A stretch of DNA of 64,000 bases from positions 82,431,126-82,495,125 of the forward strand of contig NC_073305.1 in NCBI RefSeq assembly GCF_027595985.1, in the 5' to 3' direction. Under the pieces are notes generated by a model that was not told the DNA's origin, did not search any database, and saw only the letters and a list, made by a program, of their open reading frames with translations. The DNA comes from Sorex araneus (lineage: Eukaryota; Chordata; Mammalia; Eulipotyphla; Soricidae). The position numbers and the translations under genes were made by a program. Positions 31,027-43,612 of this stretch are shown piece by piece. Positions within the stretch are counted from its first letter, which is position 1, and the number at the start of each line of letters is the position of its first letter.

Positions 31027-32157
31027 CTGTTCATTATTCTTAACTCAGTTTTGGGTAAAACTACTGCTTCTCCCAGTCTTTATAAAACTGGACTCATGCA
31101 GTTGATGAACAGTATCAACAGTATCAATAAGCCCTGTCTAAGGTTCTTATTGGTCTCAAACTTTTGTGATTGTTCAAGACACATATACCACCCCCCGCAC
31201 CCCACCCCACCTCCGTGGTGGTCTTTCTGTATTGAGGGTGTGTCAAGATATGTCAGGAAGCCAAGGTAGAGGATCTTTAGGTGCAGGTTGATTAGAGCCA
31301 AGCCCTTGGGCAATAGCTGTCAATGTATGTAGTGAAGCTATTGTAGGAAATAATGGAGCTGGTCTCTACCAGTTCTTTTTGTTCTAGGCTTCAGTAGATA
31401 CACTGTAGGTAATCCGCCTGCTTGATTTCAATTGAATTCTTTGTTTTCTGAATAGTCTTGTGGAATTTGTGAATGGAAGCCCAATGGGGCTTCCATTCAC
31501 AAATGAATAGGTGATTTGGGTGTCTCTCCTCGAATTGCAGCTTTAAAATTTATAACAGCATGTGCGTAGATGATTTGCTTCTAGAGAGACACTGGCACTC
31601 AAGTTTAAAAACTTTTAAATCTAAATTCTTATGTGTTTAGGTAGGGCATCCCAGACAATGCTCAGAGGGCTCCTTATTGATGCTTTCATCCCCGGTTGTG
31701 CAGACCGGAGTTTCTAAGCTAGAGCCTGCTGGTACAGTTCTGCCGGGGCCTTCTCATGCAGGACACATTCTCCAGCTCCTTAAACGACCAACCCATTCCT
31801 CGACACTTTAGTTCTGTAGTTGAAGTAAGCAAGAAATACAAGGCTATGACCGAGCTCCCTTGGGTTCGAGGGAGCATCACAACCAACCCTTAGATGCACA
31901 CTAATTAGAAGTTGAACCTTCAGGCTTGTAAAATGTGCACTTAATCCTTGTTCAGGAAGAGTAGGAAATTTGGAGTTTAGCTTGCTTCCTCAATGTGGAG
32001 CTTTTGCCCACTTCCACTGTGCTTTGGGGAATCGCATCTGCAACTGCTTGCTTATACATCTGTTAGGAATGCTTCGTTGTTTAGGACAGGCCTGTGTGAC
32101 TAAAGTATGCAATCAGAGACCCATCCCTCAGGTGACAGCTATAGAAATTGGGGTGCG
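31027..32157. other. no gene recognised
   Basis: Moderately GC-rich, distinct from its neighbours; may be an unrecognised repeat. It contains the short hairpin listed separately. The open frames show no family resemblance. Confidence 0.4.
31465..31504. repeat. 18-bp perfect hairpin with 4-base loop
   Basis: 'atttgtgaatggaagccc' (31465-31482), loop 'aatg', then the exact complement (31487-31504). It looks like a template-switch inversion or a small RNA hairpin candidate. Confidence 0.95.
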
Positions 32158-32325
32158 AGGCTGGAGCATCAGTATAGTGGGTAGGGCGTTTGCCTTGCAC
32201 ATGACCAATCTGGATGCAATCCCCTGTACTCTATATAGTCCCTCAAGCACCTCCAGGAGTGATCCCTGAGTGCAGAGCAAGGGTTAATCCCTGAGCATCT
32301 CAGGATATGGCCCCTCAAAAAGCTA
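32158..32325 (+). repeat. SOR-A SINE, diverged
   Basis: 'ggctggagcatcagtatag', 'gggcgtttgccttgcacat', 'gtgatccctgagtgcagagc', A-rich end. Confidence 0.8.
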
Positions 32326-32412
32326 AATAATTGTGGTGCTCTTTCCAGAGAAGGATGGTGATCTGGTTTTATTATAGGAATGAATCCTGTTGGTTTCTTT
32401 TGTATTTGGCTA

Positions 32413-32597
32413 TTTTTTTTGTTTGTTTTTTGGCTCTTTGGGTCACACCCAGCGATGCTCAGGAGCTACTACTGGCTCTGCACTCAGGAATTACTCCTGG
32501 CAATGCTCAGGGGACCATATGGGATGCTGGGAATCAAACCTGGGTCAGCCGCGTACAAGGCAAATGCCCTGCTCGCTGTGCTATTGCTCCAGCCCCC
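32413..32597 (-). repeat. SOR-A SINE
   Basis: Near-consensus antisense copy with T-rich start ('tttttttgtttgttttttgg') and head 'tattgctccagcccc'. Confidence 0.92.
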
Positions 32598-32896
32598 TCT
32601 AACATTTCTTTTTACTAGTTGTAGAGGTAATGCAAACTCACTGTGGAACTTTTGGAAAATAGGCAAATATATTGACTTAAAAATATAAAATTACTTGTCT
32701 AGAAGGTAGACATTTTTTAAATTTTATTGTATTTTCTGTTCATTGTCATTTTATTCCAATACAGATATTTTCTTAAAAATGCAGTTCAGGATATATTGAA
32801 AAACTGTGTATGATTATTTTTCTCATTATTTCATAATTATTTCCTGTGCCATTAACATTTTTAATGTATTTTAAACTGCTATGTAGCATTTTTATA

Positions 32897-33186
32897 TGTC
32901 ACTGTCATTGTCACTGACATTCCATTGTTTGTCGATTTACTCGAGCGGGCACCAGTAATGTCTCCATTTGTCCCATCCCTGAGATTTTAGCAGTCTCTCC
33001 TTACTCATCATTCCCAATGACTGGAGGTCAGGGGAATGAGACCTATCATTACTGGGATATCATTTGGGATATCGAATACACCATGGGTAGCTTTCCAGGC
33101 TCTGCCTGGGCGGACAGAGGTAGGAGATGTTACTGGTGCCCGCTTGAGCAAATCGATCAGCAACCGGATGACAGTGATACAGTGAT
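32897..33186. mobile_element. fold-back SOR-C/SOR-B pair
   Basis: Left part (32897-33120) is antisense SOR-C 3' half, including the SOR-C word 'ggtcaggggaatgagacct' and 'tgagattttagcagtctctc'. It is followed at 33122 by a sense 3' end ('ggagatgttactggtgcccg', 'gatgacagtgatacagtga'). Both outer ends are therefore the same tail in opposite orientation, giving terminal inverted repeats of about 60 bp with moderate mismatch. Confidence 0.75.
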
Positions 33187-33189
33187 ATA

Positions 33190-33520
33190 TATGATTTTAT
33201 ACATAATTTACATATTACTTAGTCTATACAACTACACCCCAATTATTAGGGATTTGTTCTATTTTCATTTTTGTAAATTTAATTTTTAAAAATTGTAAAT
33301 AGTTTCAGATGAGCATTGTCCATATTTATAATTTATTTGGATAGTGCCCTAGAAGTGGTATAATTTGGTCAAATGTTGCAAACATTTTGTTAATTGATAT
33401 GCTTTTGTATTTGCTTTCTGAAGAGTTTTACCACCACTTTTGTAACATTCTACATTATTCAGTGTGAAATTATTTTAACAGAAATAGCATTGAGAGAAAT
33501 ATTGTTGCTGTAGTAAATTA
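33190..33520 (-). repeat. possible very old L1 3' fragment, antisense
   Basis: 'gatagtgccctagaagtggt' and 'atttggtcaaatgttgcaaa' recall the antisense end of old L1 families. Weak. Confidence 0.35.
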
Positions 33521-33659
33521 CTATAAACTTGACGACTCAAAGTATAAATACGCTATCCAATAATACCAAAACTGACTCCTAAGCAGACCCTTGAGCAAGC
33601 AACATTGACATACAACGCCCCCGATTTTAAAATTATAGCCATTTATTTAACACCCTTTA

Positions 33660-33826
33660 TATTATTGGGGCTGGGGGGGAGACACAACCAGGGATTCCTC
33701 AGGGCTCACTCCTGACTCTGTTCGGACATCATTTCTGGCAGGGCTCAAGGGACCTTATGTGCAGGGATTGAACCGAGTCAGTCTTGGTCTTGTGCAAGGT
33801 ATGTGCCTTACTCACTGTGTTATGTC
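33660..33826 (-). repeat. old SOR-like SINE, antisense
   Basis: 'gattcctcagggctcactcc', 'ggcagggctcaagggacctt', 'cttgtgcaaggtatgtgcct'. Confidence 0.6.
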
Positions 33827-33837
33827 TCCAACCACTA

Positions 33838-33853
33838 AATATATATGTGTGTG

Positions 33854-33894
<41 letters not shown>

Positions 33895-34056
33895 CTTTTT
33901 GGGTCACACCTGGCGATGCACAGGAGTTACTCCTCGCTCTGCACTCAGGAATTACTCCTGGTGGTGCTCGGGGGACCATATGGGATGCTGGGGATCAAAC
34001 CTGGGTCGGCCGTGTGCAAGGCAAATGCCCTGCCCGCTGTACTATCGCTCCAACCC
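33838..34056 (-). repeat. SOR-A SINE whose tail became (TG)n(TA)n
   Basis: SINE body 33893-34056 with head 'ctatcgctccaaccc'. 'tccaaccacta' at 33827-33837 and 34057-34067 is the duplication, so 33838-33892, a run of 'tatatatgtgtgtg' and (AT)n, occupies the place of the A-tail. The insertion hit the head of the preceding older SINE. Confidence 0.92.
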
Positions 34057-34067
34057 TCCAACCACTA

Positions 34068-35234
34068 TTTAAAGGCTTTAAGAAGGTGGTCTGGGACACC
34101 CCCCCCTCCCCAACAACCTGTGTTAAAGCCTATGCTGCTTCCTTGCTGGTCCCATGTTACCATCCTTGGTCCTTGTGGTCTCTGACTGATTCTGTCTCTG
34201 CTCACCTATAATGCTCTGTCTCTCTGATGCTTTTTAGTCCGCTTCTTGCTAGTGCTTGCTGCTCTTTGTTCATTCGATATTCCTTTGTCTTCTACCTCAT
34301 TTTGCTTGTCCTACCATTTTCCTGGGTAGAGTTAAGGGGACAAAGGGAGGCTGCTATCCAGCTAGACAGAAGTGTAGGTCAAGAAGGGATGTTGCTTAAT
34401 CTGTTTTCCCCTTCTAAGTGTTACTGTGTCCTATTGCCATTATCAGACTGGCTACTACTCATGCCGGCATGACAACTGATCCAATTAACCAGACTACCCA
34501 GCACCCATCCCCTCATCCCTTCCTTTCTACATAACAGTCCTAACTGAGATGTCAAAGTCCTAAATGAGACCAAAATGCTAACAGGGCTGCATTATTTTTT
34601 TCAGATGCTCTAGAGAAGACTTTTCCCCTTGCCTTTTCAGCTGCCCAAAGCTGGCTGTGTTATTTGACTGAGGCCCTTTCTCCATCTTTAAATCTAGTAA
34701 CTTTTCCAGACCATTATTTTGGCCATTCTGTAAATATATTTTCTCTCCCTAATCCTTCCATTTTCATTTTCTAAGAATTTTTGTGATTACACTGTTCCAA
34801 TCTACATGATTGAAAAGGAAAGTTTCTCCTCCACTTCAAGATCCTTAGCTTAATAACATCTGTAAATCTGTTTTATTATGTAAAGTAACACGTACACAGA
34901 TTCATAGGACTAAGGTCTGGTTATCCGTGAGGTGGGATTATTCAAATTATTATACAAATAAAGATAGTTTGACATTCTATTCTAATGTGCAATTTGTAAA
35001 ACTGCGATCTTCATACCATACTAGATAAAAAAATTTATCAGGAGCTTTTCATGGTTGAAGCAACAAATTAGAGAAAGATTTACTGAGTCACTACCTAGTA
35101 GCTATTGAGAAAAAAGATTCAGCAAAACCATGTAACACTTCAAAGTCAATTGGCAGGAAGGAGACAGATATGTCTGACTTTTAAGTTCATTACCTTTTCC
35201 CCCACCTTTTTAAAATTGTGTTTTGTCTTTGACT
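34068..35234. other. no gene; possible old repeat at 34828-34935
   Basis: CT-rich left part. 34828-34935 ('cttaataacatctgtaaatc', 'taaagtaacacgtacaca') resembles a common ancient mammalian repeat, but I cannot name the family. No coding sequence seen. Confidence 0.35.
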
Positions 35235-35235
35235 A

Positions 35236-35782
35236 ATCACGATCACGAAATCCCATTAATCATCGATTTCTCGAGCGAGCTCAGTAACCTCTCCATTCGT
35301 CCTTTCCCTGAGATCTTAGAAGTCTCTCTAGACTAGGCCCTCCCAATGATGTCGCACTGGAGGCTCTTTCTGGGTCAGGGGAATGGGATCCAGCTTGTTA
35401 CTGGATTTAGCATATGAATACACCATGGGAAGCTTGCAAGGCTGTCCCATGTGGGCAGGAAACTCTCAGAAGCTTGTCAGTTTCTCCCAGAGGGAGAAGT
35501 AGGTTACAAGATATCTTCTGGGAGCTCGCTTTTAAGTCTCTCTCTGGATGTTGGCCATTGATGGGATCACACACACCTGGGTTCCTCTGCCGGTACCTTC
35601 ATGCGTGAGGCCCATCCGAACGTGGAGAGAGGGGCCTCAAGCATGGCTGTAGCTAGGTTCTGGTGGTCTTCGGCTGCCGGGAGCTCTGCTCGGGGTGGGG
35701 AGGGAAGCTGGAGGCCATCCCCTCCGAGGGGCCCCGGGGAAGACAGCCAGGCATTCGGGCAAGAGACTGCCCAACAGACAAG
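35236..35782 (-). mobile_element. SOR-C composite, antisense
   Basis: Reads 3' half first ('aatcatcgatttctcgagcg', 'tcaggggaatgggatccagc', 'atacaccatgggaagcttg'), then the unit junction 'gggagctcgcttttaagtct' and the GC-rich 5' unit ('cctgggttcctctgccggt', 'ggggtggggagggaagctgg', 'ccccggggaagacagccagg'). The tail is damaged. About 547 bp. Confidence 0.85.
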
Positions 35783-37042
35783 ACAGACAAGACCTGTCTT
35801 TTACTAAATCACCTTTTATTTATAGGTGATGATCATCACATTATACACCTTACACTACATAATATCAAGAGCAATTCTTTGTCAATAAAGGTGAAGAAAC
35901 CTGAAGGTATAAATACCAAAAGACAGAGCAAGTTTCTGGCTTTACAAAGTGAGATTTTTATAGTACTCTGTCATTATGTCTATAAAAGTTGCACTTTTTG
36001 GTCTGTAGGATTGGCACAGAAACAACTATGGGTGCTTCTCTGTGGCAGGGTTTCAGTATGACCAGAATTGGCTGCCAGATTCAGTGGGTATTAAGGCCTA
36101 CTTACTTTTAGAAATCATCTATCTTTCAAGATTTCTATACATTTAAGCTTCTAGGAGAAATATGTGTTAAAGGAAAGCAGGTTTTAGTGGGTTTTATGTG
36201 TCAGGAGCAAGCATGCTTTATCAGAACATTTTCATGTCATTAGTTATTTTTGAAAATGCAAATCCATGTCAGCAAACCCATGGTAGAGCGTCCTTTTAGG
36301 TTTCTTACAATTATCAATTCAATCCTGTTCTTTCAATATATTAAAGACAAAAATTAATACTGTGTCACAGTGTATTATGTTTCAAAGAAATACATGAATA
36401 CCTATAATTAGTTTTGGGGACTAGATAAACTTCACAAATTTTATATCTGACTATCTGAAACCTCGTATAATTATACTTCTTTACATTAAATTGTTTTTGT
36501 TAACATGGGATCATAATATTTCTATTAAATGAACAGAAATGCTCTTTGTGGAAAAAAATCTAGAGTGTTTTCATTATATATATTGGAGTTCCAAGACACA
36601 ACATTTGCCCTACTCCCAAATGTGACATATATTACTCATATTAATGATTATTAAGAATATGATGAATGTTTAGAAGAAGGATTTATGATTTTCAGTGAGT
36701 GGGCATCTTGCCAATGTTCATGATATAGTACTTAATGTTTTACCTGGTTTCTCCATGTAACAATTCATATTGACTCGCACACATTCTGATAAAATCTATG
36801 GAACTCCAAGAAGGTAGGAGTGAGAGTAAAGACTCTGTTTAGAATGGACAAGGTATCTGATAATTCTGGAATGTAGGAAAACTGTTCTAATTGGAAATTC
36901 ATAAAAGCCACTGAAGAGACAATACAAAATTGGACTTTGAAACAGTAAATTTTGAGATCAAAAAGAAAGGCTTAAAAAGATGTACTTCTTTTTATACTCT
37001 TCCTGGAACCAAATAAGTTGAGAAAATAAGTCTATAAAAGTT
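35783..37042. other. no gene recognised
   Basis: AT-rich, repeat-poor. Confidence 0.45.
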
Positions 37043-37052
37043 TAAAGTCTTG

Positions 37053-37223
37053 GGGCTGGAGCAATAGCACAGCGGGTAGGGCTTTTACCTTGCACGCGGC
37101 CGACCTGGGTTCGATTCCCAGCATCCCATATGGTCCCCTGAGCACCTCCAGGAGTAATTCCTGAGTGCAGAGCCAGGAGTAACCCCTGTGCATCGCTGGG
37201 TGTGACCCAAAAAGAAAAATGTC
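37053..37223 (+). repeat. SOR-A SINE with 10-bp target duplication
   Basis: Close to consensus, 'gggctggagcaatagcacag' to 'gtgtgacccaaaaagaaaaa'. 'taaagtcttg' at 37043-37052 and 37224-37233. Confidence 0.95.
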
Positions 37224-37384
37224 TAAAGTCTTGACTGTGAAGTATGCAGTGATTAGTGGAAATCAGTAAGTGTCATTAGCAGAGATCTTTCTATTTGTCC
37301 TTTTAGATCTTTCTATTATGCTATTATGCTATATGGTCATGACAATGGCATTTTACAATATAAATATAACTATATTTATAATAG

Positions 37385-37625
37385 GGTATAATAGCACAGC
37401 GGGTAGGGCGTTTGCCTTGCACGCGGCTGACCCAGGTTTGATTCCTCCATCTCTCAGAGAGCCCAGCTAGCTACCAAGAGTATCTCACCTGCACAGTGGA
37501 GCCCGACAAGCTACCCGTGGTGTATTCAATATGCCAAAAACAGTAGCAAGTCTCACACTGGAGACATTGCTGGTGCCTGCTTGAGCAAATTGATGAACAA
37601 TAGGACGACAGTGCTACAGTGCTAT
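37385..37625 (+). repeat. SOR-B SINE, head shortened
   Basis: From 'gtataatagcacagcgggta' to 'acgacagtgctacagtgcta', only 150 bp right of a SOR-A copy. This lets the two bodies be compared side by side: same head to the B box, different thereafter. Confidence 0.9.
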
Positions 37626-39335
37626 TTTCTAGTTCAAAATCAGCAATATGCCATGAGCTCTACTTTGATTTTCTTTCTGTTATTTTACTGGAAACTGGTC
37701 CAGTTTATCTTGTGATGGGTTGATAAACTTGTGATCTCCTCTTCTACATAGGATTTCAATTCTCTTAATTCATGATGATTACTGTGATTTTTGCACTAAT
37801 TTCCATGATATTACATAGAGGATATCAGATAGCTTAAGAAAAGATGGCAATAAGCAAGAATTTTTAAGTTAAAAATAAGTCCGGAAAGATGTTGGTAAGA
37901 TAGCAAGGTTAGATGAAGGGAAACTTAGGAAATAAAGCAATTTGTGATCTTTACCATCCTAAAGTTACAGGGAGTGGAAAAAAAGTGTTTTTTATCTTTC
38001 TTTTTTTGTTCATGGATCAAAGACCCTTATTAATGCGTTAATGGAGGCCTGGTGCTCTAGAGAATTTACTGTAATTCACTTTACTCACCCTAGTAAGCCA
38101 ATTAATTTTTTTCTTTAAATAAATATGGCTTTTTGATAGCTCCTTGCTTGTTATCTTTTTTACTTATAATATTGAACTTTCTGATTACTGCAGGTGATAT
38201 ATTTTTTTCCCCAGCATCCAATTAAAAGTTAGGCTACTTGGGACTTTGTAGAGCACAGTTCTAAATCAGCCAACTGGTGGACAACATTCACACATTCTTG
38301 GCCTTTGCAAAACAAGTACTGAACGTGCAAATATAAAGGAAAGTGTTAGTTTCTATAATGGCTTGTTTTCTATCCTATTTGTGCATGTATCGAACCTAAG
38401 TGAACCTGAATAGTTCATTTTTTTTCTAAAAGTAGCTTCTATTTTATTTTATAAAAAGAAGGGGGAAAGGAAAAGGCAAAAAAGAAAATTTCTTTTGCCT
38501 GTTTACTGATTGGCTCAAAAGTTAATAAAATATATTTTATGTAATAAAAAATCAAAGAAATTACTTTGTCAATGAGAACATATAGTATTGTTATTTTATA
38601 GCAGTAGAAATAACTAGGTGACATTTTAGGAGAGAAGATTTGTGGTGGTGTAATAAATACTGAGCGACCATTTCAGAAGTCCTAGCTAAATTAGAAAGTA
38701 AGTTGAACCTTGAAAAAATATAGTTAGAAAGTTCAGATCATGTTATATTTACTATACAATAGCACCTTTCAATTTTTGTTTCTAATTCAGAGAAACAAGC
38801 AGGTAAAATACCATTTTTCTGAGCACTAAAAATGTTTAAAATACAGTCTAGCAATTTTACTAAAAACATCTCTCAAATAACTTAAGGTTCTTTGTATATG
38901 TATTTTAAAAATACATTAACTAGTGTAAGTTTGTATATTATTTAAAAATCTATGTTTTTATTTAACCTTTATTTTTCATACATCTCTGTGTTTCTACAAC
39001 CAACCATTTTTGTTTTCTTGCATATTATATTGTCACTGGGCATTTTTGTTGCTTCTATTTTTCTGTTATTGTAAGTGTATAGTAAATATACTTAAAAATA
39101 TCATGACATTTTGTCAAATTTGATTCTTTGGAAATGACTGGTGATAACTTTAGGACTTAATATAGGATCAATTTTGGTGAATGTTTCATATGCATATAGA
39201 ATTATATGTATTTCATAGTGAGTGCAGTCAAGTTGATACAATAGAAATATACAATACTATATATACATATATGTAATTTTTCTTTCTCTATTATTTTGAC
39301 TTGATCTACTTTTGTTGTTGTTGTTATTTCTTTTA
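37626..39335. other. no gene recognised
   Basis: Very AT-rich, repeat-poor; TATA-rich words near 39250-39290. Confidence 0.45.
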
Positions 39336-39495
39336 CTGGGACACACCCAGCAGTGTTCAGAGTGTTCAGAGCTTTGTATTTGGGGATCATTCTTGGTAGG
39401 GCTCAGAAGACTATATGGGGTGCTAGAGAATCAAATCTTGGTCAGCCACATGCAGTGTAAGAACATACTGGCTGGTCTATCTCTCTGAACCCAGA
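39336..39495 (-). repeat. old SOR-like SINE, antisense
   Basis: 'gacacacccagcagtgttca', 'tatatggggtgctagagaat'. 'agtgttcag' is tandemly duplicated inside it. Confidence 0.6.
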
Positions 39496-39530
39496 AACTA
39501 ATTTTTAAGTATCCTTAAAATTTCTCTTGA

Positions 39531-39705
39531 TGAGCTGGAGAGATATTACAATGGGTAGGACTGTAGCTTGACTAGCGTGTCACTGACCTGGGTTCGATCC
39601 CCTACATTCCATGTGGTTCCTTGAGCACTGCCAGGAGTAATTGCTGAGTATTGAATGAGAAGTACCTACTAAGTATCTTCAGATGGGGACCAAAACCAAA
39701 AAAGT
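39531..39705 (+). repeat. old SOR-like SINE
   Basis: 'gagctggagagatattacaa', 'gacctgggttcgatccccta' (B box preserved), 'gagcactgccaggagtaatt'. Confidence 0.7.
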
Positions 39706-39709
39706 TTTT

Positions 39710-42700
39710 TTTTGATTGACATATGAAAAACTGAAGAATAGCTTCAGTTTTCTAATATTTTTTTGGTGGGGAAATATGAAAAAGATAACACACTCAAAAT
39801 ATTAATTCTGTAAGATCTATTATATGACTCATTTAAAGCTAAAAAACAGTGTTTAAAAATTTCCAGACTTTGATTAATCTTTTATATAAAACCTTGTATT
39901 TTGTGGGTAAAGGGATGGTGACTTAAAGATCTTTTACTTCTTGTAAAATATGAGTTTATTTCTTGCTTTCCTCATAACTTTTTAACAAAAATTTTATGTC
40001 TAAAATTATAATTTATATTTTCATATTCTTAACTAAGAATAGTTTTCTATTTTGTGAAAAATCCAAGCTGTTTCATAGCTGGACAAAGTTATAAGGCTAG
40101 CTACTACTAAAATTACTTAACACTTTTTTGGACATTCAATTCTAATTTCAAGCAGTCAGTTTTGCCAACTCTATTTTGACTTTTGAGAGCAAATTTCTTA
40201 TATAAGGATGATTTTTCTCAATATTTTTCACTTTATCTTTAATTTTTTTCAAATAAAGATTTTTATCTTTATCATAAAAACTTTTAATTTTCCTTTAGCA
40301 TGAAACTTATAATATTCTCTTCTCATTTTTGTTATAGTATCAATTATATTAGTTCCTGCTTCTGTACTTATATCTGCAATTGTGGAAATGACTAAATTTT
40401 AAAGAAAAACATGTATTTATTTTTAAATTATAATATTTTAACATTATTAATAAATAGTTCAATTTATATTATTTTAACTTTGATTCTTGTTATTTTCATA
40501 AAATATTCAAATGGACACATTAGAGTATAATATAGAAAAAAATAATTCCAAGTATAATCAATCTGTTGAACACCAACTAGTTAGGTTTTATCTTTATAAA
40601 TAATACCAGAGCCACATGCTCATATAGGAATATATTTTCTCAATGTAACAGTTAAGATAAAATGATACCCTACCAGAACAATAAGATTGTGTTCAACAAA
40701 AATAGTTTAGTTTGCTTCAATTTTCAAACTTGAATAAAATTAAAACTCTATAGGCTAAAGATTCAGTTGTACTAGCTACATTTCAAGTTTTTTTTTATTT
40801 CAAGTTTTCAATGGCCACATATGACTAGAAGATATTGTATTAGGCAAAATACACCATATGCTTATTCATTTCTAAATTTGATTTCAGTCTTTTAAGGGAT
40901 CTAACTTATTTCTTACTAAATCTTATTTCTAAAGGTGCTATCTTTCCAAAGTGTTAGATTGGTTATTGGTATGTGTCCAAATAAACAGATATGTTGCTCT
41001 AGTTTTAATTTGTATAGCACAAGGTGACTGCCAATATTTTTTTACTAGATATTCAGCATCTCAGCAGGCATACTTCACTGGATAAGCATCAAAATCACCT
41101 TTAGGAGCTTCTACTCTCTAAAAGATATTGGTTGTTTAAGTTCTGATTTCATTAGTGGCTCTAAAAATTCAAATATGCCTTTCCAGTAGCTTGTTCCATT
41201 TTTGTTCATACTCTGAGTCACCTTGTAAACATTGCTTGTGAATTCACAAATGCCCTTAGTGGAAAAGTATTGAAGAATGCAAACTCTCCACTATAATTTC
41301 AGACTCAGGTTCTAGCTGCTTTTGTACTATGATGATAATTTCATTCAGATTTTTAAAAATTGTTTTTAACAAACACCATTCAACCCCAAATGATATTCAG
41401 TATATGTTTTACAAATAATCTAATAAAATGCTAAGAAAACTGTTATTTTGACTAGCCCAGTCATGAAATAGTTCAATTAAATCTTCATAAATAGTTGGAT
41501 TCAATTCATCTTCCTCAGACACAAAAATAAAGAATGCATGCTTCCTACAAATTAATTGCTTTCAAGGTTCCAACTGGTCCACTGTTGCAGTACATGTTTC
41601 TTGGGAAAATAAAAATCACATTCTAAGTACAAAGAAAATTTCAAATGATTCTTGATTGACCCTAAATCCCAATCATTGAAATGTTTATGATTTAAAAAAA
41701 TCAATCTATCTTATCAATTCAGCATTTAAAAAAAACAATCCATCTTATCGATTAAACATGTGCCTCCTGACTATATAAAAAGTGCTCATTACATCTGCCT
41801 GTGCTATACACAGGTTGGATAGGAGCTCAAGTTTCTTAAAAGGCTAATTTAATTATTACAGTGGCAAGTCTCACTTGTTTTGAAAAAACCAAGGCTGATA
41901 AGCTGTTTCCAGATCTGTCTCCAAAGCTTAATTCGGTGTTGGAGTCTCTTCAAAAAGTTCAAATCCTTCTCTGAGTTAATTCAGCGACTCTTTCTTGGTC
42001 CCATTACGTGAGGTTATTAGAAGAGAACCCTTCACTTGAAATACCCTGGGGAGAGATTCCACGTATTTCTGCCTCTTCTCAATTGCATGCCAGGACAGGC
42101 TTATGGTACCAAAGGTTTCTGTCAATACAAATATGAGACCCACACAGCTTTGTGGAAAGATTAAAAACTCTTCTACCTTCAGTGTGTTGTTAGATAAACC
42201 TCCTTTCTCTGTATTTCCAGAAACATTTATTTCAGAGAGTAATCAATTCCAGTCATATTTGAGAAACTAAATTTGGTAAATTTCACCAGGAAAATCCCAT
42301 TTTTCCAGTTCTAATATCAAGTACTGAAACTTCCAATGGAATTTTGATTTTTGGGGGGTATGTATGTCCACCTTGTTAACTGACTTTCACTATCTTTTCC
42401 TACCTAGACTTCTCTGATATTTCCGTATTCTTGGAAGATTCACAGTTCTTTCTCATAGATAGCATTCCATGTTCTTGGGTTCCCAGAATCCATAAGGCAA
42501 AGCCACTCCTTCAGGGCTGGCCTTACAGTGCCATGCTGTAACCTCAAAACTCATCTGTCCAATCAGATATTTAAAAGAATATTTCACAGACTTGCCTACT
42601 GGGAGAATTGGTTTTATCCAAAATAAACCTTTATAGCTGGAAGAAGTCTAAGTCCTAGACATCAACATTTATGAAACTGACAAAAAATAGTTAAAGAAGC

Positions 42701-42760
42701 CATTCATCTTACAGATCATTATTATTAACACTGACATGTGCTGTGAAAGGAATATTTGTG
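39710..42760. other. 3-kb AT-rich block, nearly repeat-free
   Basis: No gene. 41050-41165 ('ggataagcatcaaaatcacc', 'gttctgatttcattagtgg') may be an ancient hAT-type MER5-like fragment. 40780-40860 ('tttcaatggccacatatgac') may be another old DNA-transposon remnant. 41694-41760 is an imperfect tandem duplication of about 35 bp. Confidence 0.35.
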
Positions 42761-42764
42761 TTCA

Positions 42765-43080
42765 ATAAATATGTCGAAGACTTTAATCCTCAATGTGATG
42801 GTGTTTGAAGATGAAGTTTTGAGAAGAAATTGAGCAAACGAAGACAGAGCCTAGGTCTGATGGGATGAGAGTCCTTTTAAGAATATACATCAAAGATATT
42901 TCTGCTTTTCCCTCTACCATATTATCAAAAAGGCAGGAAAAGAATGTTTTCCTGAATTTGAACAGATTGGCATGTCCTGATCTCAGCCTTCAGCCTTCAA
43001 AAAGCTATGAAAAAACATATTTCTGTTTCTTATGTTACCCAGTGTGTGATAACCTTGGTATAACAGCCTAAACTGACTAT
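42765..43080 (+). mobile_element. ERVL-MaLR-type LTR remnant
   Basis: Follows the order of MaLR LTRs: 'taatcctcaatgtgatggtg' near the start, a middle Ser/Pro-poor stretch, 'tgatctcagccttcagcctt' then 'tctgtttcttatgttaccca', and the typical end 'ataacagcctaaactgac'. Old and diverged; solo LTR. Family level only. Confidence 0.65.
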
Positions 43081-43487
43081 ATAGTACTCTTGTTCCTACA
43101 TATCCATATATTTTGACTAAGTGAAATCACACATATATTTTTAATAAATTAATCAATTCAAATTTATCACTAAAATATCTTCTTGTCATTAAATATTAAT
43201 ATACTACATAATAAAGTATGAATGAATCTGATTAGCTTTCTTCCTATAATTTAATGTAATCCGATAATCAGTCTATATCTGCAAAAATGTTTTGTACTTA
43301 CTTATGACAGTTTCTTAGATGTGCAATTTGCCCAAATAAGTAGATAATTTATGTGTACACATATTTCCATTTGTAAACTTTTAATTCTAGAAAACCTTTA
43401 ACACAAGATAAAGTCAAGGCAATAGTATAATGAACTACTAAGTAGCGGAAATTTAATGCTATTCTTTTAGTTTGCATTAAAAATAAG

Positions 43488-43612
43488 ACTCAGGTTAAAG
43501 GCATTTACCTTGAATACTATTTGATCCCCAGCACCACATATAATTCTTCCAGCACTGCCAGGAATTACCTCTGAGCACCTCCAGGTTTGGCTACAACACC
43601 CCCACAAAAAAG
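43488..43612 (+). repeat. old SOR-like SINE fragment
   Basis: 'ggttaaaggcatttaccttg', 'tttgatccccagcaccacat', 'ccagcactgccaggaattac', ends with 'acaaaaaag'. Confidence 0.6.
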
